Positions 53,805 to 62,424 are shown, numbered from the stretch's first letter. The stretch is DNA of 64,000 bases from CCMP332 sp040218795 (GCA_040218795.1 JAVJQT010000010.1:465805-529804); one strand, 5' to 3'. Notes: generated by a model not told the origin, from the letters alone. Numbers and translations: made by a program.

Positions 53805-54896
53805 GTGCATGAGATTCAAATAAAAAAGGACGATAAGGGACGTCTTCATCTTAGTTTTGTATTCAATCGAGAATTCATTGAAAAAATAAAAACCATTCCC
53901 GGAAGAAAATACCACTCAGAAACCAAACAATGGTCAATATCCAATGATCCGGATAAAGTTGAAATATTAAAGCAATTATTTGATCAGGAAACTCTCAAAT
54001 GGCCTATTGAGCAAGGAATGCAAACCGGCGTAATTAATAATATTAGTTCAATAAATAATCATCAAAAAAATGCGATTTATTGCTTATGTCAAACAATAGA
54101 GTTGAAGGGTTATAGTAAAAGTACGTTGAGAACATACACTAATTTATTTAAGCGTTTCTTGTGTTTTTACCCCAAAGCTGATCCGGCCCTTTTAACAGAA
54201 GAAGAGATACGCAACTATTTATATTATCTCGTTCATGTTAAAAAAGTCAGTAGAGCGTATCAGAATCAAAGTATTAATGCAATCAAATTTTATTATGAAA
54301 AAGTGTTGGGGCAAGAACGCAAAGTCTATTATTTGGAAAGGTCAAAAAAAGAAAAACGATTGCCAGTCGTATTAAGTCAAAATGAGGTAAAGCAAATATT
54401 TTTAAATATTAGAAATTTCAAACACCGAATTGCATTAATGTTGATTTATTCAGCCGGGTTAAGGCGGAGTGAATTAATAAATTTAAAAGTTGGTGATATT
54501 GATTTTGAGCGAAATCAGATTTGGGTACGGGGAGGAAAAGGATTGAAAGATCGAATATCATTGCTTTCCGAGTCATTGAAACCCGATTTACTTTCCTATA
54601 TGAAGATATACAAACCAAAAATGTATTTCATTGAAGGTAGAGATGGCTTTCAATACAGTGTCGGAAGTTTAAGAAATATTCTAATTGAGGCTCTAAAAAA
54701 AACCGATATTAGGAAAAAAGTGACACTGCATACATTAAGACATAGTTTTGCAACTCATATGCTTGAAGCTGGCACTGCTACAAGATATATACAAGATTTA
54801 CTGGGGCATTCAAGTCCAAAAACAACAGAAATTTATACGCATATTACAAACAAGGGTAGAGAGAATTTAAGGAGCCCTTTGGATGATTGGGAATAA
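53805..54896 (+). CDS. Tyrosine recombinase/integrase heading an integron-like array
   Basis: 363 residues, GTG start. Residues 1-70 form an extra N-terminal domain with Y-H-S-E-T-K-Q-W-S, resembling a HARP-like module. A core-binding domain follows, then the catalytic domain with R220 (G-L-R-R-S-E-L), K245, H309-x-x-R312 (H-T-L-R-H-S-F-A-T-H), H335 and Y344 (E-I-Y-T-H). The tail S-P-L-D-D-W matches the S-P-L-D end of IntI integrases, but the IntI-specific insertion between R220 and H309 is missing. Cassette-like segments with attC-like sites follow downstream on the same strand. Confidence 0.85.
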   Translation: MHEIQIKKDDKGRLHLSFVFNREFIEKIKTIPGRKYHSETKQWSISNDPDKVEILKQLFDQETLKWPIEQGMQTGVINNISSINNHQKNAIYCLCQTIELKGYSKSTLRTYTNLFKRFLCFYPKADPALLTEEEIRNYLYYLVHVKKVSRAYQNQSINAIKFYYEKVLGQERKVYYLERSKKEKRLPVVLSQNEVKQIFLNIRNFKHRIALMLIYSAGLRRSELINLKVGDIDFERNQIWVRGGKGLKDRISLLSESLKPDLLSYMKIYKPKMYFIEGRDGFQYSVGSLRNILIEALKKTDIRKKVTLHTLRHSFATHMLEAGTATRYIQDLLGHSSPKTTEIYTHITNKGRENLRSPLDDWE

Positions 54897-55180
54897 AGTC
54901 AGTTTTTTAGTCTTTTTTAATAAATATCCCTTTAAGTCCTTTTAAAGCATTTTTCGGATTCGATATTCATTTGACATAATTGGCATAAAGTCAATAACTT
55001 TAGCCAATCGTTGTGTTTCATACTACCATCCGCATATTTTAGCACTTTCGGTTTTTGCCAACCTCTAATCCCGACTCTGAAAAAACCAAAAGAGCTAAAA
55101 TTTTCCTGACGCTCGAATTGAATATCTCAAAATTAAATTTATATTTGTCAGTAATTGACAAGAATTAATATGCAAGTCCA
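54897..55180 (+). other. Spacer between integrase and first cassette genes, with candidate attI-like core
   Basis: The 284-nt stretch has no gene. GTTGTGT at 55010-55016 matches the GTTRTGY core at the ends of the two attC-like sites. Downstream, GTTTTTGCCAAC (55051-55062) is shared exactly with the start of cassette 2 (57752-57763). A palindrome before the HTH gene is listed separately. Confidence 0.4.
55145..55161 (+). promoter_or_regulatory. Controller-protein operator (C-box-like palindrome)
   Basis: TTGTCA-GTAAT-TGACAA, a perfect 6-bp inverted repeat with a 5-nt spacer, ends 19 nt before the HTH gene start. It overlaps a TTG that, with TAATATGC about 18 nt downstream, resembles the TTTG/TAnnTTTG promoter of Bacteroidota. 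Autoregulation by the HTH controller is inferred. Confidence 0.6.
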
Positions 55181-55510
55181 ATGAAAACAACTTTTGGAGA
55201 ATATATTCGGATTTTAAGAAAAGAAAAAGACTATACCTTAACACAACTTGCGGCTAAATTAAATATGGATTCTGCCAATTTGAGCAAAGTTGAAAATGGA
55301 AAACGAGACTTTGACGAAAAACGTCTCATACTTCTAGCTGAGGAATTTGAATTAAACATAAACGACCTAAAAGACGAATACTTTAGTGAATTATTGGCAA
55401 AAAAGGTATATGAGAATTCTTGCTCAAACAAAGTATTTGAATTAGCAGAAGAAAAAATAAAATACTTACAACTAAAAGACACCAAACAAACTGAGTTAAA
55501 ACTGTCATAA
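55181..55510 (+). CDS. XRE-family HTH regulator, likely R-M controller protein
   Basis: 109 residues. The N-terminal helix-turn-helix (L-T-Q-L-A-A-K-L-N-M-D-S-A-N-L-S-K-V-E-N) spans about residues 20-40. A C-terminal helical part follows, longer than in classic C proteins (about 80 residues). It precedes the methyltransferase gene by 3 nt, and a palindrome lies just upstream, which fits a controller that delays the nuclease relative to the methylase. Confidence 0.8.
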   Translation: MKTTFGEYIRILRKEKDYTLTQLAAKLNMDSANLSKVENGKRDFDEKRLILLAEEFELNINDLKDEYFSELLAKKVYENSCSNKVFELAEEKIKYLQLKDTKQTELKLS

Positions 55511-55513
55511 CAA

Positions 55514-56455
55514 ATGAAATATTTAAAACAAAAGCCATTTTACAATACTGATTTAGGAGCTGCTTATATTGGAGACAGTTTAAAATTGATGAAAAAAGTA
55601 CCAGATTCGTCGATAGATTTAATTTTAACTTCACCTCCATTTGCCCTAACTCGACAAAAAGAATATGGTAATAAACAAGAAGAAGAATACGTCGAATGGT
55701 TTCTTGAATTTTCCAAAGAGTTTTATCGTATCTTAAAACCAGAGGGTTCTTTAGTTATTGATTTAGGAGGAGCTTATATTCCTGGTTTTCCAGTTCGTAG
55801 TATTTATCAATATGAACTATTAGTTAAACTTTGTAGAGAACAAAATTTCTTTTTAGCCCAAGAATTTTACCACTACAACCCTTCAAGACTTCCGACTCCT
55901 GCAGAATGGGTTACTGTAAGACGAATTCGTGTTAAAGATTCGGTAAACGTAGTATGGTGGATGTCCAAATCAGAATTTCCAAAAGCCACAAATAGAAATG
56001 TCTTAAAGCCATACAGTGCGAGTATGAAATCGCTTATTAAAAATGGTTACAAAGCTAAAAAACGTCCAAGCGGACACGATATATCAGATAAATTCGGTAA
56101 AGATAATGGAGGAGCTATTCCACCAAATTTACTGGAATTAGCGAATACCAATTCAAATGGTCAATATCAAAAGTTATGCAGAGCAAATGGAATCAAACCA
56201 CATCCTGCAAGATTTCCTGTAGGATTTTCAGACTTCTTTATTAAATTCCTTACAGACGAAAATGACGTTGTTTTAGACCCATTTGCTGGTTCAAATACTA
56301 CAGGTTTTTCGGCAGAAAACTTAAAAAGAAAATGGATTTCGATGGAACTAAGCGAAGACTATCTGAAAGGTAGTATTTACCGTTTTGACGATGGACTAAA
56401 TTTATTTCCAAATAATTTAAAAGTAAATGGCCTTAAGAAGACACCGCAAAAATGA
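55514..56455 (+). CDS. Type II site-specific DNA methyltransferase, N4-cytosine-like
   Basis: 313 residues. Motif IV is T-S-P-P-F (39-43) and motif I is D-P-F-A-G-S-N-T-T-G (255-264), with motif IV before motif I, the beta-class order. S-P-P-F followed by A-L-T-R-Q-K-x-Y-G-N recalls PvuII-type m4C methylases; N6-adenine specificity cannot be excluded. The target recognition region lies between about 130 and 230. It overlaps the HNH nuclease gene by 29 nt. Confidence 0.88.
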   Translation: MKYLKQKPFYNTDLGAAYIGDSLKLMKKVPDSSIDLILTSPPFALTRQKEYGNKQEEEYVEWFLEFSKEFYRILKPEGSLVIDLGGAYIPGFPVRSIYQYELLVKLCREQNFFLAQEFYHYNPSRLPTPAEWVTVRRIRVKDSVNVVWWMSKSEFPKATNRNVLKPYSASMKSLIKNGYKAKKRPSGHDISDKFGKDNGGAIPPNLLELANTNSNGQYQKLCRANGIKPHPARFPVGFSDFFIKFLTDENDVVLDPFAGSNTTGFSAENLKRKWISMELSEDYLKGSIYRFDDGLNLFPNNLKVNGLKKTPQK

Positions 56456-57425
56456 TTTACTTGAATTAATTATTCAAAGTATCAGAGACGACGGTTGGAA
56501 CATATTATATCTTTCTGACCCAAAATTTCATCCTTTTAGATTTAGAATTTATAGAGGAGATGAGTCGCATAATATTAGAGTTTATGTTTGGAATCTAACT
56601 CACGGTGGAGGCGCAAATAGACCAGAAGATGAATACAGAATTCAAATTACTGGTGTTGAACAATTTGAACTGGAACCTAACGGAAAAACTCTTATTTTAG
56701 GCTGGTGGCGAGAGGGAGAGGTCTTTGCTGGTTTTGATTATAATATGCATACTGCTGTTTTAGGAGCTTCTCCTTCAATTCAATTACGCGAACCAGCCTT
56801 AAGAAAAGCACATATTAAAGGTGTTGCTCCTTGGGTTAAGGATAATCAAGAAATTGCTATTGCTTTCAGACCAGATTTTATGGTTGAATATATAAGAAAT
56901 CTTGAGTCACTTCATTCTTTTGGTGAGTCAGCACAAGATTTGGAAGTATTAGAAGAAGTTACTGAAAATCCAGATGAAGTAAACGATGCAGAAATTTCAG
57001 GCGTTACAGTAGAAAGACAAACGGCAATAGTTAGCGTTAAAAAGAAAATTCGTGATAATAGTTTTAAATCAAGAGTTTTAACCTCTTATTCGAATAGGTG
57101 TGCTTTTTGTGGAGTACAATTAAAACTCATTGATGCTGCTCACATTTTGCCTGTGCAACACGATGGAACTGATGAAACATCTAATGGCATTTCATTATGT
57201 GCTCTACATCATAGAGCGTACGATAGGAATTTAGTAACCTTCAATAATGAATATCGAATTATACATAGTGAAGTATCATTTAATCGATTAGCAGAAATCG
57301 GACTTGATGGTGGTGCAGAAAAATTTATTAATGACTTGAGAGCAGTAATACATTTACCACCAGCAATTAATGACAGGCCTCACGTGGAATATATAAATGC
57401 AGCAAATGCATTACGCGGATGGTAG
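56427..57425 (+). CDS. HNH endonuclease, probable restriction enzyme of the R-M cassette
   Basis: 332 residues. A DNA-binding N-terminal part (about 1-200, with N-R-P-E-D-E-Y-R-I-Q-I-T-G-V) precedes the HNH domain: C225-A-F-C228, D-A-A-H-I-L-P, N-G-I-S-L-C258-A-L-H-H and Y-D-R-N-L-V-T-F. The two CxxC-like pairs form a structural zinc site, with H239 and H262 as likely HNH catalytic residues. Its place after a controller and methyltransferase makes it the restriction partner. The recognition sequence is unknown. Confidence 0.84.
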   Translation: MALRRHRKNDLLELIIQSIRDDGWNILYLSDPKFHPFRFRIYRGDESHNIRVYVWNLTHGGGANRPEDEYRIQITGVEQFELEPNGKTLILGWWREGEVFAGFDYNMHTAVLGASPSIQLREPALRKAHIKGVAPWVKDNQEIAIAFRPDFMVEYIRNLESLHSFGESAQDLEVLEEVTENPDEVNDAEISGVTVERQTAIVSVKKKIRDNSFKSRVLTSYSNRCAFCGVQLKLIDAAHILPVQHDGTDETSNGISLCALHHRAYDRNLVTFNNEYRIIHSEVSFNRLAEIGLDGGAEKFINDLRAVIHLPPAINDRPHVEYINAANALRGW

Positions 57426-57854
57426 CCAATGCATAAAGCCATACACATTTGCAATTCGCTACAGCCGAAACACGAGCCAAAATTGCAAAAGAGTATGCCT
57501 TTGCCAACGCTACAAACTGAACGGAAAAAAGTACGAAAACACAACAACGTATATAAAAAATAGCGGTTTTAGTGCTAAAACTAAAGATAAATAATAACGT
57601 AAAAGTCAGTTATAAACCGAAAAGTTAGTGCTTAAAATCCGCTACTTTTCATATACAAGACCGTTATGTGCAACCTAAAAAAACGAACGACAGTGCAACA
57701 TTGAAATGGAAGGAATGCAAAACGCCAACCCTTCACAAAATTAAAAGAGGTGTTTTTGCCAACACACAAGCCCACACTAAAACACCACATTTAATTTTGC
57801 CCAACCGCACCCAAGCCCACCCACCACCCCAAAAGATGAATGGATTGACAACAA
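57426..57854 (+). other. Intercassette region: attC-like site and G-poor flanks
   Basis: 429 nt without a gene. It holds the palindromic site at 57541-57671. The sequences on both sides are G-poor on the + strand, with repeated GCCAA words and long C/A-rich runs (for example around 57765-57840), similar to the sequence before the second palindrome. A GTG frame at 57668 of 64 codons is not convincing as a gene. Confidence 0.5.
57541..57671 (+). repeat. attC-like imperfect palindrome A
   Basis: The left arm (57541-57566) and right arm (57639-57671) are complementary: 14 of the 16 innermost bases pair, with a bulge towards the outer ends. The right core is GTTATGT (57663-57669). The middle holds GTTTTAG-TG-CTAAAAC (57566-57581), a perfect hairpin. 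It is related to site B at 63738-63870 in sequence, length and orientation. The arrangement (outer core, long imperfect stem, inner hairpin) is that of an integron attC site. Confidence 0.65.
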
Positions 57855-58391
57855 TCAAGTAAACTTTTCGACCAGTTCATTACACTTTGCAGACATTTCT
57901 TCTGAACTGTAAGGCATATCCTCATCCAACCAATTTGTTAGATAACTGACCAATGCAGCGGACAACGCTTCACTTGTAAAATATATTTTGAGTTGTTCTG
58001 ACTTTGATTTTGATGAATCACGTTTTAAATCTTTGGCAATTTTCAAACTCATCACATCTCGAATATGACCGATAATTAAATCCCCACCTTTCTTCCCCAA
58101 CATTGCTTTTGCAATTTGAAAATTGTCTGCGCAGTGATTGAAAAGCATTTCAAAATCTATCCCATCTTTACTTTTCTCGTTCATCGTTCCAAGCAAACTA
58201 AAGAGTAATTGTTCTTTACTTTCAAAATGAGCGTAGAAAGTGGAACGACCTACATTTGCTCTATCAATTATTTCTTGAACTGTTACCGCTTCATACCCTT
58301 TCTCTAAAATCAATGCTATAAAAGCATCTGACAAATACTTCTTTGATTTTTGAATTCGCCTATCAACAGGCTTTTGAGTTTTCTTCTTCAT
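57855..58391 (-). CDS. TetR family transcriptional regulator
   Basis: 178 residues. The N-terminal HTH contains T-V-Q-E-I-I-D-R-A-N-V-G-R-S-T-F-Y-A-H-F, followed by a helical ligand-binding domain of about 120 residues. It is divergent from the export operon starting at 58542, and two palindromes sharing ATAACAGACA lie between them. It probably represses the operon in response to an unknown ligand. Confidence 0.87.
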   Translation of the reverse strand: MKKKTQKPVDRRIQKSKKYLSDAFIALILEKGYEAVTVQEIIDRANVGRSTFYAHFESKEQLLFSLLGTMNEKSKDGIDFEMLFNHCADNFQIAKAMLGKKGGDLIIGHIRDVMSLKIAKDLKRDSSKSKSEQLKIYFTSEALSAALVSYLTNWLDEDMPYSSEEMSAKCNELVEKFT

Positions 58392-58412
58392 TTTACTGAA
58401 CTTTTATCCGAA

Positions 58413-58428
58413 TCTGTTCCATAACAGA
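58413..58428. promoter_or_regulatory. TetR operator candidate 1
   Basis: TCTGTT-CCAT-AACAGA, a perfect palindrome 22 nt upstream of the tetR start. The word ATAACAGACA in it recurs in the second site. Confidence 0.6.
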
Positions 58429-58498
58429 CACTTTGGTCGATTTAGCTATTGTACGTTTTTTTAAGACATTCTATTTTTGCATTACAAAAATAAAACAA

Positions 58499-58511
58499 GT
58501 TATTCGATAAC
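58499..58511. promoter_or_regulatory. TetR operator candidate 2
   Basis: GTTAT-TCG-ATAAC, a perfect palindrome 30 nt upstream of the LolA-like gene start, followed by ATAACAGACA as in site 1. The two sites suggest control of both divergent promoters. Confidence 0.55.
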
Positions 58512-58541
58512 AGACAACAAGTTTTAAAACAAACGAAGTAT

Positions 58542-59297
58542 ATGATAAAATCAATTCTAAAATACGGTTTTCTTTCAGTCGCCATTTTTCTAATGGCGTT
58601 TGCACCAGCGGACACACCAACCGAAATCGTAAAAAAGGCTTATTACAATGTTCGAAGTAGTGCTTACTCAATGAATATGACAATGAAATTAGTGCGTCCA
58701 AAATGGACAAGAGAACTCACTGTCAAATCTTGGTCAAAAGATGCGGATTACGGAATGATGGTAATCCAAGCACCTGCAAAAGACAAAGGAATCTCGACTT
58801 TGAGAATTAAATCGGAAGGTTGGACTTGGCTTCCTTCCATTGAAAGAGTAACCAAAATTTCACCGTCCCAAATGAGCCAATCTTGGATGGGTTCAGATTT
58901 TACGAATGAGAATTTATTAAAAGAAGCTTCGATAGTGAACGACTACACGCATAAACTATTAGGCGAAGAAAAATTTCAAAATGTTACTTGTTATAAAATT
59001 CAAGCAACACCTAAACCAAATGCAGCGGTAGTTTGGGGCAAGGTCATTTTATGGATTAGCAAAGATGATATATTACAACGGAAAGCTGAATACTATGATG
59101 AAGATGGAACATTGATAAACACACTTATCAATAGTGATTTCAAAACTGTAGGAGGTAAAAAAATAGCCACCACTTTAGAAATGACACCCAATAATAAAAA
59201 AGGACAAAAGACTATCATAACAATTTCAGCTGCAAATTTCAGTGAGAAATTGGACAATAACTTTTTCTCAAAAGAAAAAATGAAAACCGTAAAATAA
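58542..59297 (+). CDS. LolA-like outer membrane lipoprotein-sorting protein
   Basis: 251 residues, with a signal peptide ending near A-F-A. The family hallmarks are K-D-K-G-I-S-T-L-R-I-K, W-T-W-L-P-S-I-E-R-V and M-G-S-D-F-T-N-E-N-L. The fold is a LolA/LppX-type half-barrel used to carry lipids or lipoproteins in the periplasm. It is the first gene of a four-gene export unit and overlaps closely with the permease gene (2 nt gap). It differs from the housekeeping LolA at 46573-47217. Confidence 0.85.
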   Translation: MIKSILKYGFLSVAIFLMAFAPADTPTEIVKKAYYNVRSSAYSMNMTMKLVRPKWTRELTVKSWSKDADYGMMVIQAPAKDKGISTLRIKSEGWTWLPSIERVTKISPSQMSQSWMGSDFTNENLLKEASIVNDYTHKLLGEEKFQNVTCYKIQATPKPNAAVVWGKVILWISKDDILQRKAEYYDEDGTLINTLINSDFKTVGGKKIATTLEMTPNNKKGQKTIITISAANFSEKLDNNFFSKEKMKTVK

Positions 59298-59298
59298 A

Positions 59299-60510
59299 AT
59301 GAAGCAACTTATAAAATTAGCTTGGCGAAACATTTGGCGAAAACGCAAAAGAAGTGTAATTGTCCTTGTCAGTATTGCTTTTGCTATCATTATTACAATT
59401 AGCCTGCGTTCTTTAATGCTTGGTAATGGCGATAAAATGGTAGAAGCAGGTGTAAAGAATGTGGGATATATTCAAGTACATACTGCGGATTATTGGAAAG
59501 ATAAGTCTATCAATGATTTGCTTTTGGATGATGATAAATTGATAGACAAAATCAACTCTATAGAAGGTGTTACACAAATTATTCCACGACTTCAAAACTT
59601 CTCATTAGCCGCAGGAGACAAAACTTCAAAGGCTTCTTTGGTTTTGGGCATTGATGGCGATAATGAAAATGAATTTAACAAAGTAAAAGACAGAATTGTA
59701 AAGGGTAGTTTTTTTACTTCAAAGAGCAAAAAAGTAGTGATAGCAGAAGGGTTAGCAAAATATTTAAAACTTACAGTAGGCGATACATTGGTGTTAATCG
59801 GACAAGGTTATCAGGCAAATGTAGCAGCAGGTAAATACCCAATATCAGGAATTGTAAAAATTCCTAATCCACAAATGAACGTGATGTTGGTGTATATGCC
59901 TTTGTCTTTGGCACAAGAATACAATAGTGCATTTGGAATGTGTAGCGCTTTAATGCTCAACATTAAAGACAAATCCCAAACAAACAGAATTTCCAAAGAA
60001 CTAAAATCAAAGTTGGGTAGCAATTATGAAATTATGACTTGGGATGAAATGATACCTGAAATTTTGAACGGGCTCAAAATTGATACCACCGTTTTTACTT
60101 TGCTTTCCTCGTGTCTTTTCTTAATTGTGGGTTTTGGAATAATCGGAACAATCATAATGATGGCATTGGAACGAAAAAAAGAATTTGGAATGCTTCAAGC
60201 AATCGGATTACAGAAATCACAAATACAAACTGTGATATTTTTAGAAAGTTTAATGTTGGGCATTACAGGAATTATTATAGGATTATCAATCGCAATTCCA
60301 TTTATGATTTTTATGTACTACCACCCAATTCCATTGACAGGAGATGGTGCAAAATCTTTTGAGGCAATGGGTGCGGAACCCATTATGCAATTTGGAATCA
60401 AACCGAAACTATGGGCTTTAATGTCATTTATAGTTTTCTGCATAATGCTAATTGCAAGTTTGCTTCCTATTCAAATCATTAATAAACAAAAAGTGGCTGA
60501 AGCCATATAA
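59299..60510 (+). CDS. ABC transporter permease, FtsX/LolC-E type (1)
   Basis: 403 residues. N-terminal L-A-W-R-N-I-W-R-K-R-K-R-S and one membrane helix, a periplasmic MacB-like domain of about 200 residues, then three C-terminal helices (about 265-395) with E-R-K-K-E-F-G-M-L-Q-A-I-G. This is the four-helix LolC/LolE/MacB plan. It pairs with the second permease to make a heterodimer, as LolC and LolE do. Confidence 0.9.
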   Translation: MKQLIKLAWRNIWRKRKRSVIVLVSIAFAIIITISLRSLMLGNGDKMVEAGVKNVGYIQVHTADYWKDKSINDLLLDDDKLIDKINSIEGVTQIIPRLQNFSLAAGDKTSKASLVLGIDGDNENEFNKVKDRIVKGSFFTSKSKKVVIAEGLAKYLKLTVGDTLVLIGQGYQANVAAGKYPISGIVKIPNPQMNVMLVYMPLSLAQEYNSAFGMCSALMLNIKDKSQTNRISKELKSKLGSNYEIMTWDEMIPEILNGLKIDTTVFTLLSSCLFLIVGFGIIGTIIMMALERKKEFGMLQAIGLQKSQIQTVIFLESLMLGITGIIIGLSIAIPFMIFMYYHPIPLTGDGAKSFEAMGAEPIMQFGIKPKLWALMSFIVFCIMLIASLLPIQIINKQKVAEAI

Positions 60511-60522
60511 AACGATAATAAT

Positions 60523-61713
60523 ATGACTACAAAATTAGCTTGGAGAAATATTTGGCGAAACAAAACACGGACAACCGTTTTTTTATTGGCAGCCTTCTTT
60601 GGATTTGCAATGGCTTTATTCACATTAAATTTAATGAAGTCTATATCCCAACAGCGTTTGGATGATGCGAAGAATCTACAAACAAGTGATTTGCAAATTC
60701 ACAAAATGGGATTTCAAGACGACAAGGACATTACACTTTTTATTCCTAACGCAGAAAATGTAATTCAGAAAGTCAAAGAAAACGCAAATGTAGATGTTGT
60801 TGCAAAACGCATATCCACAAATGCAGTTGCAGCTTCACCTGAAAACAGCATAGGTTGTGAAATTAAGGGAGTTGAACCTACAACTGAACGTGAAATAAGT
60901 GTAGTACAAGATTTTTTGGTTGAAGGCAGCTATTTAAGTACAGATATGAGAATGCCAATTCTAATCAGTAAGAAAACTGCCGACAAGTTAAAATTGAAAT
61001 TGAAATCAAAAATCATTATCACACTCAAGAACACTCAAGAGGAAATTGTTGGCGGAAGTTTTAGAGTAGCAGGAATTTTTGCAACACCAAGTACACCTTT
61101 TGATGAAAATACGGTAATTGTAAATTACACCGATTTACAAGAATTGGGTTCAATTTCTGAACCGCAAGAAATCGCTATTAAAATTAAAGACCCAACAAAA
61201 TTAATAGAAACACAGAGTGGTATTCAGGAAACGCTATCTGCCGAATATGAAGTGAATAATTGGAAAGAATTATTGCCAGAACTCAATGCTTTTGATGCTT
61301 TTATAAATATGGTTGGAGTTCTTTTTACAATCATTGTCATTTTAGGTTTAGGGTTTAGCTTGATGAATATTATGAATATGATAGTTCAAGAAAGAACGCA
61401 CGAAATAGGAATGTTACGAGCCATTGGACAAAGTAAATTCAAGGTGTTTTCAATGCTACTAAATGAAGCAGGAGTGCTTATGATGATAGGTGCAGTTTCA
61501 GGAATATTATTTGGCTATGTTTTAACTCTCATTGCCAGCAAGGTAGGTGTGCCTATAAGTTCAGGACTTGATATGTTAGGCATTAGACCAGTGATGTATC
61601 CTAAATTGAATCCTGAAATTATAATAATGGTAATTGTAATTGCTAAAATTTTAACGGTTGCAATTGCTTCAATACCAGCATACCGAGCAATGAGAATTAA
61701 GCCTAATTATTAA
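60523..61713 (+). CDS. ABC transporter permease, FtsX/LolC-E type (2)
   Basis: 396 residues, same four-helix FtsX plan as the preceding gene, starting L-A-W-R-N-I-W-R-N-K-T-R-T and including E-R-T-H-E-I-G-M-L-R-A-I-G. The periplasmic domain differs, so the two form a heterodimer rather than recent duplicates. It lies 12 nt after permease 1. Confidence 0.9.
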   Translation: MTTKLAWRNIWRNKTRTTVFLLAAFFGFAMALFTLNLMKSISQQRLDDAKNLQTSDLQIHKMGFQDDKDITLFIPNAENVIQKVKENANVDVVAKRISTNAVAASPENSIGCEIKGVEPTTEREISVVQDFLVEGSYLSTDMRMPILISKKTADKLKLKLKSKIIITLKNTQEEIVGGSFRVAGIFATPSTPFDENTVIVNYTDLQELGSISEPQEIAIKIKDPTKLIETQSGIQETLSAEYEVNNWKELLPELNAFDAFINMVGVLFTIIVILGLGFSLMNIMNMIVQERTHEIGMLRAIGQSKFKVFSMLLNEAGVLMMIGAVSGILFGYVLTLIASKVGVPISSGLDMLGIRPVMYPKLNPEIIIMVIVIAKILTVAIASIPAYRAMRIKPNY

Positions 61714-61737
61714 GAGATTAACAACAAAAAAAATAAA

Positions 61738-62421
61738 ATGAACGTAATAGAAATAAAAAACCTTCGCAAGATTTACAACGAAAAAACAGTTCCAGTAAAT
61801 GCAGTAAATGATGTTTCCCTTTCATTTAAGGCAAAAGAATTTACCGCTATTGTAGGTGCTTCGGGTTCAGGAAAAACAACTTTACTTAATTTGATAGGTG
61901 GCATTGACACACCCACAAGTGGCAATGTATTTATCAATGGAAAAAATGTAAGCGAATTATCCGAAAACAAAATGACACAATTTCGCAGAGACAATATTGG
62001 GTTTGTGTTTCAGCAGTATAATCTTTTACCAGTTTTAACTGCAAAAGAAAATGTTGAGTTTATAATGGAACTGCAAAAGAAACCAAAAGAAGAGAGAGAA
62101 AAAAGAGTGACCGTACTACTTACCGAAATTGGTTTAGCAGATAAAATAAATGAAAGACCTGCAAAACTTTCAGGTGGTCAACAACAAAGAGTTGCAGTTG
62201 CAAGAGCTTTAGCTCACAAACCAACTTTTGTAATTGCTGACGAGCCAACCGCAAATCTGGATAGTAAGTCAACTGCGGATTTGCTAAACATTATGGAAGA
62301 ACTTAATCAAAAAGAAGGTACAACCTTCATTTTTTCCACTCACGACCAAAGAGTAGTTGACAGGGCAAAACGAGTAATTGTATTTGAAGATGGGAAAGTG
62401 ATAAGCGATACTTCAAAATAA
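61738..62421 (+). CDS. ABC transporter ATPase, LolD/MacB type
   Basis: 227 residues. Walker A G-A-S-G-S-G-K-T-T, L-L-P-V-L-T-A-K-E-N-V, signature L-S-G-G-Q-Q-Q-R and Walker B F-V-I-A-D-E-P-T-A-N-L-D. It should dimerise beneath the two permeases and drive extraction of a lipid or lipoprotein from the inner membrane. Third paralogue of this subfamily in the window (also 12902 and 38726). Confidence 0.92.
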   Translation: MNVIEIKNLRKIYNEKTVPVNAVNDVSLSFKAKEFTAIVGASGSGKTTLLNLIGGIDTPTSGNVFINGKNVSELSENKMTQFRRDNIGFVFQQYNLLPVLTAKENVEFIMELQKKPKEEREKRVTVLLTEIGLADKINERPAKLSGGQQQRVAVARALAHKPTFVIADEPTANLDSKSTADLLNIMEELNQKEGTTFIFSTHDQRVVDRAKRVIVFEDGKVISDTSK

Positions 62422-62424
62422 AAA

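Noticed and set aside
57668..57862. Possible small gene of 64 codons with a GTG start at the beginning of cassette 2
   Set aside because: It begins inside the recombination core, has no ribosome site, and its composition simply reflects the A/C-rich non-coding flank.
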